Assembly: GCA_964542965.1 (NCBI GenBank) | Contig: CAZIVH010000004.1 | Span: 1 to 51,549, forward strand | Length of the DNA stretch: 51,549 nucleotides | Source: CAJBLF01 sp964542965 | GTDB taxonomy: Bacteria > Patescibacteriota > Gracilibacteria > Absconditabacterales > Absconditicoccaceae | Direction of reading: 5' to 3' | Part shown: piece by piece, positions 48,940 to 51,549 of the stretch | Position numbering within the stretch: position 1 is the first letter of the stretch | Layout of the letters: each line of letters begins with the position of its first letter | Notes under the pieces: generated by a model | What the model was told of the DNA's origin: nothing | Databases searched by the model: none | Seen by the model: only the letters and a program-made list of their open reading frames with translations | Translations under genes and position numbers: made by a program

Positions 48940-49995
48940 TTATTTCTTTTTCTTGATTGGCTTCTTTGTTGACGTCTTTTCAACAGGAGCTTTATCGTGG
49001 ACTATCTTGACCTTTACCGCACTCTTTTTTTTCAGATCTTTGATGAGAAGATATAGGATACCTATAAGCAAAAGCAATCCTATGATAGTAATGAACATCC
49101 TGACGTCCCATATCAGAATAGTCGTTTTTTCCTTGAGATGCCCTATGACCGGTTCTTGTGCGTTGCCAAATGAGAATGGCGTATTGGATATATTGAGTTT
49201 GATGGAAAGATTGTACGCAGGTACCCTATCTATTTTTTTGGAAATAAGCAAAGATTCACCTTTGAGGATTTTGCGTGTTTCCAAAAATGTGTTTTTGTAC
49301 ATAAGGATATTTGATGCGACTCAGGTTATAACTACATCCTGTTCTACCGGTGAAACATTTTTTACTTTGATCTGCATAACATATGTATTGTCTGAGTTGT
49401 CCTTATAGATTCTAATCTTGCGATTCCGAGATATATTCTCTCCGTCCGCATCTGTAAACTCTTCAAGAATGATTCCTCTTTCTTTGGCGTTCTCTGGATT
49501 ACCCACGATCACATCGATAAATTTTGCTCTACGCATCAATATAGAGAAACTTGTTGCTGCTGTCGATGCTTCTGCTTCTTGACTTTCTACTACAGAATAC
49601 ACGACGCATCCATGATACAGTCCATCCATTCCCTCAGGATATCTAAGTTTGGCTTCTTTCTTTATCGTCTCACCTGCTTTCAAAGTAACGATTTGTTCAT
49701 AATCAGTGACATACTTCCCGAAATTTTCGATATCCGCATCACTGAGACAAGCCTTATTTTGCCGCTGGTCATTGGTATATGTCCCATCAACGAACGATAG
49801 TTTGATGGTCACCGGTTTTTTTGAGGCATTGGAAAGCGTATAGCAAATTCATGTTTCCGCACCCGGATCAATCTGATATTGAAGCACATTGTCTGATGCA
49901 GTACAATAATTGAGCGACACATTAGCCAAGTCATCTGCAAACGCGCAACCTCCTGCAATAAACAGCACAGAAAGCAATCCTATCAATTTCTTCAT
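48940..49995 (-). CDS. Membrane-anchored surface protein, DUF916/WxLIP-like, paralog A
   Basis: 351 residues: signal peptide or lipoprotein signal (FIAGGC), a domain shared with the next gene (LSFVDGTYTNDQRQNKAC, ILMRRAKFIDV), a second beta-like domain (residues about 160-270, with IRIYKDNSDNTYVMQIKVKNVSP), a membrane helix (MFITIIGLLLLIGILYLLI) and a Lys-rich tail. The two-domain plus anchor plan is like DUF916-DUF3324 proteins. Only one or two TGA glycines. Stop TAA. Located between two WxL-like surface genes, which supports joint function; that is inference. Confidence 0.7.
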
Positions 49996-50030
49996 ATATA
50001 CAAAAAAAGGGGTAAAATTTCCGGTATTTT

Positions 50031-50062
50031 ATAAAAATTCCGCCTGACGAATCAAGCGGAAT
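50031..50062 (-). terminator. Rho-independent terminator
   Basis: Minus strand stem ATTCCGC/GCGGAAT followed by TTTTTAT; after the lipoprotein gene. Confidence 0.7.
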
Positions 50063-50098
50063 CCTCTTGCCTTTCGGGGATTTTGATATAGGAAATTT

Positions 50099-50617
50099 CT
50101 AATATGCCATTTCTTGGAATGTTACGTCGCTTGGTAGTTCAAATGCATCAGCCTTGTCTACTCATTTAGTACAATTGAATTTTACAGGATTGCTCATTCC
50201 ACTTTCATCAGCAGTTGCGGTTTCGGATTCCATCTCATCTTCGTTGAACGCAATCTTCATTCCGTCTTTTGACATACTGCTTCGTACGTACGAATACCCA
50301 TCCTTGGTGATAGTGCTCATGCTATAGTTCATACCTGCTGCAGAGCCATTGAAATCATATCTCATATTCTTGCCATCGAGATACATTTTTCCTTTCATTT
50401 CTACGCCTTCTTGATTCATAGCGATATCGCAAGTCACCTTACCTCACTTCTTGTACATCTTGATAAAGGTAGATTGGAATTCTTCCTGAGATACCGTATC
50501 ACCTTCTGTGGCTACGTCAGTTTGGTTTCCTGTTTCATCGGTAGTTGGTTGATTTCCGCATCCTGCGAACATGAAGAGTCCGAGAAGCAATGAGAGAGAA
50601 AATACTAGTTTTTTCAT
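50099..50617 (-). CDS. Lipoprotein, 172 aa
   Basis: Signal with lipobox MFAGC at about residue 20, a Thr/Gly/Glu-rich linker, then one domain: GGKVTCDIAMNQEGVEMKGKMYLDGKNMRYDF, repeated-looking GKMYLD/ SYVRSS strands, and FNCTKGVDKADAFELPSDVTF. The two Cys (TCDIA, FNCTK) may pair. TGA encodes the Gly in KKGGK and TKGVD. Strong promoter at 50647-50674 and own terminator. Function unknown; resembles small DUF4412-like secreted domains only in general plan. Confidence 0.75.
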
Positions 50618-50646
50618 ACCTATACATAAAAAAGATAAAACACTAT

Positions 50647-50674
50647 CTTATAGTCTTTGGACAGCTATTTACAA
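50647..50674 (-). promoter_or_regulatory. Promoter of the 172-aa lipoprotein gene
   Basis: TTGTAA, 16 bp, TATAAG on the minus strand, 29 bp before the start. Confidence 0.55.
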
Positions 50675-50692
50675 CATATTTATCTGAATAGG

Positions 50693-51549
50693 CTAATATA
50701 AGGTATAGGTAATCACCCCTGTATATGCACCAGGGTCTTGCAAGGCTGGAACGTCTATTTTCCACATAGTATGCATTCCGTAGATTCCCGTCACTCCTCC
50801 ATTCGCCGCAGTATCCCTAGCGATGAACGTCATTGGCGGTCAGCTGAAATATTGATATGTTCCTGTAATAGCCGAATATACTCTTGGATTATCCGTCCCT
50901 GACAATTTCACCACACCCGTCAACGCTTTCACCGCTATTGCTGAAGAAGGAATCGTATCACCTTCACCGTTCGTCATATTGCTTATCGATATCGTCGTAT
51001 AATATCACGTATCTGATCACAACGTATCGAGAACTTGGAAATAATCATTCGTTCCGCTAAACGTTTTCTCTATAGTGAATGCCTGCATGCTTGCATTCCG
51101 ATTGTTGAAGTCGAAAGATACCGGGCCACTGATCGTCAATGATCCTGTGCTTTCTGTAGTGATTATCAATCCTCCGGTATAATACAAGGATCATGTTTTG
51201 CCGTAGACATTCATGTAATCGAGCTTCACATCATAGCTTCCATTAGCAAGCGGTCAGACTGCATTTGATCGTACGCCAGATTGGATGGTTCCCGTATACG
51301 TAGTTCAACTGATCGTCAATGATACAGAATACATTTTCGGATCATTTACCAATCATGTTAATGTAATTACACCAGTATAAACCGTCATAGGCGCATAATT
51401 TGGCTCTATCAGATAGAGATTTTTTACCTGGGTTGCACTGAGCGTATCATCGTAGATATGGACCTCATCGATATTCCCTGATCGGTATTGACTGGTATTC
51501 CATCTACCTACCGCCAATGCGGTAGCGGAAATGCCTCAAGTAAAGGTAT
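50693..51549 (-). CDS. Large surface protein with LamG-like and WxL-like domains, 5' end missing
   Basis: At least 285 residues, open at the right edge. The first visible part ends a concanavalin/LamG-type domain (GRWNTSQYRSGNIDEVHIYDD then LSATQVKNLY). A middle domain of beta strands (VSLTISGTTYTGTIQSG, SYDVKLDYMNVYG) follows, and the last 150 residues are homologous in plan to the product of 47609-48148: FQVLDTLGSDTGYYTTIS, MTFIARDTAANG, and VPALQDPGAYTGVITYTLY. About eight TGA glycines. Stop TAG. Probably an adhesin displayed with the anchored partners next door. Confidence 0.75.

Noticed and set aside
1..51549. CRISPR arrays
   Set aside because: The repeats seen are short, degenerate and inverted; no regular repeat-spacer pattern and no cas genes were found.
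1..51549. tRNA genes
   Set aside because: No convincing GGTTCRANTCC arm with a matching acceptor stem was found by eye; a covariance scan could still find one.

Overview
The window looks like a patescibacterial (CPR) genome of the Gracilibacteria/Absconditabacteria (BD1-5/SR1) type. The main evidence is genetic: many conserved genes (glyA, pheT, rnhB, pilB, mutS, dus, trmL, virB4-like, prfA, fusA, gatC) are broken by in-frame TGA codons that fall on conserved glycines (for example the MutS Walker A motif and the SHMT HKSLRGPRG motif), while they end in TAA or TAG. The window also carries a release factor 1 gene (prfA, PxT and GGQ motifs), as expected where UGA is glycine (translation table 25). 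All coordinates and lengths below assume UGA=Gly, so most genes are longer than a standard-code ORF call suggests and several are invisible to one.

Layout. 1-415: promoter, boxA-like site and a very divergent 23S-like RNA running off the left edge (minus). 416-4125 (minus): glyA, a C39-like protein, a GH3-family enzyme. 4291-9388: pheT, small genes, a cold shock protein, RNase HII. 9404-12552: PilB/GspE ATPase, a candidate small RNA, a Usp-like protein. 12721-16748: mutS, an IS200/IS605-type transposase, a pseudouridine synthase. 16832-22159: surface and lipoproteins, an exonuclease-like protein, a methyltransferase. 22222-31761: a 100-N assembly gap, trmL, DedA, a monofunctional glycosyltransferase, dus, a half-length PriA, and a run of small monocistronic genes of unknown function. 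31986-38001: a three-gene VirB4-type locus ending in a remarkable 960-residue fusion of Cys-rich repeats with three pilin-like transmembrane modules. 38123-42186: secG, a peptide-binding protein, a site-2-protease-like protein, prfA. 42244-47315: membrane and unknown proteins, fusA, gatC. 47609-51549: a surface-protein locus that resembles the WxL/DUF916 arrangement of Gram-positive bacteria.

Regulatory architecture is unusually legible. At least 23 candidate promoters share a -35 like TTGACT/TTGCTT, a spacer of exactly 16 bp and a -10 like TATAAA/TACAAA; two have 17 bp. Many genes have their own Rho-independent terminator. Several start codons are preceded by imperfect palindromes built from degenerate 6-9 bp repeats, and three similar palindromes sit in frame inside mutS.

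Functionally the window mixes translation and RNA modification, DNA repair, envelope export (SecG, M50 protease, VirB4/pilin locus, PilB ATPase) and cell-surface proteins, consistent with a reduced, surface-attached lifestyle. That lifestyle is inference; nothing in the window names a host.
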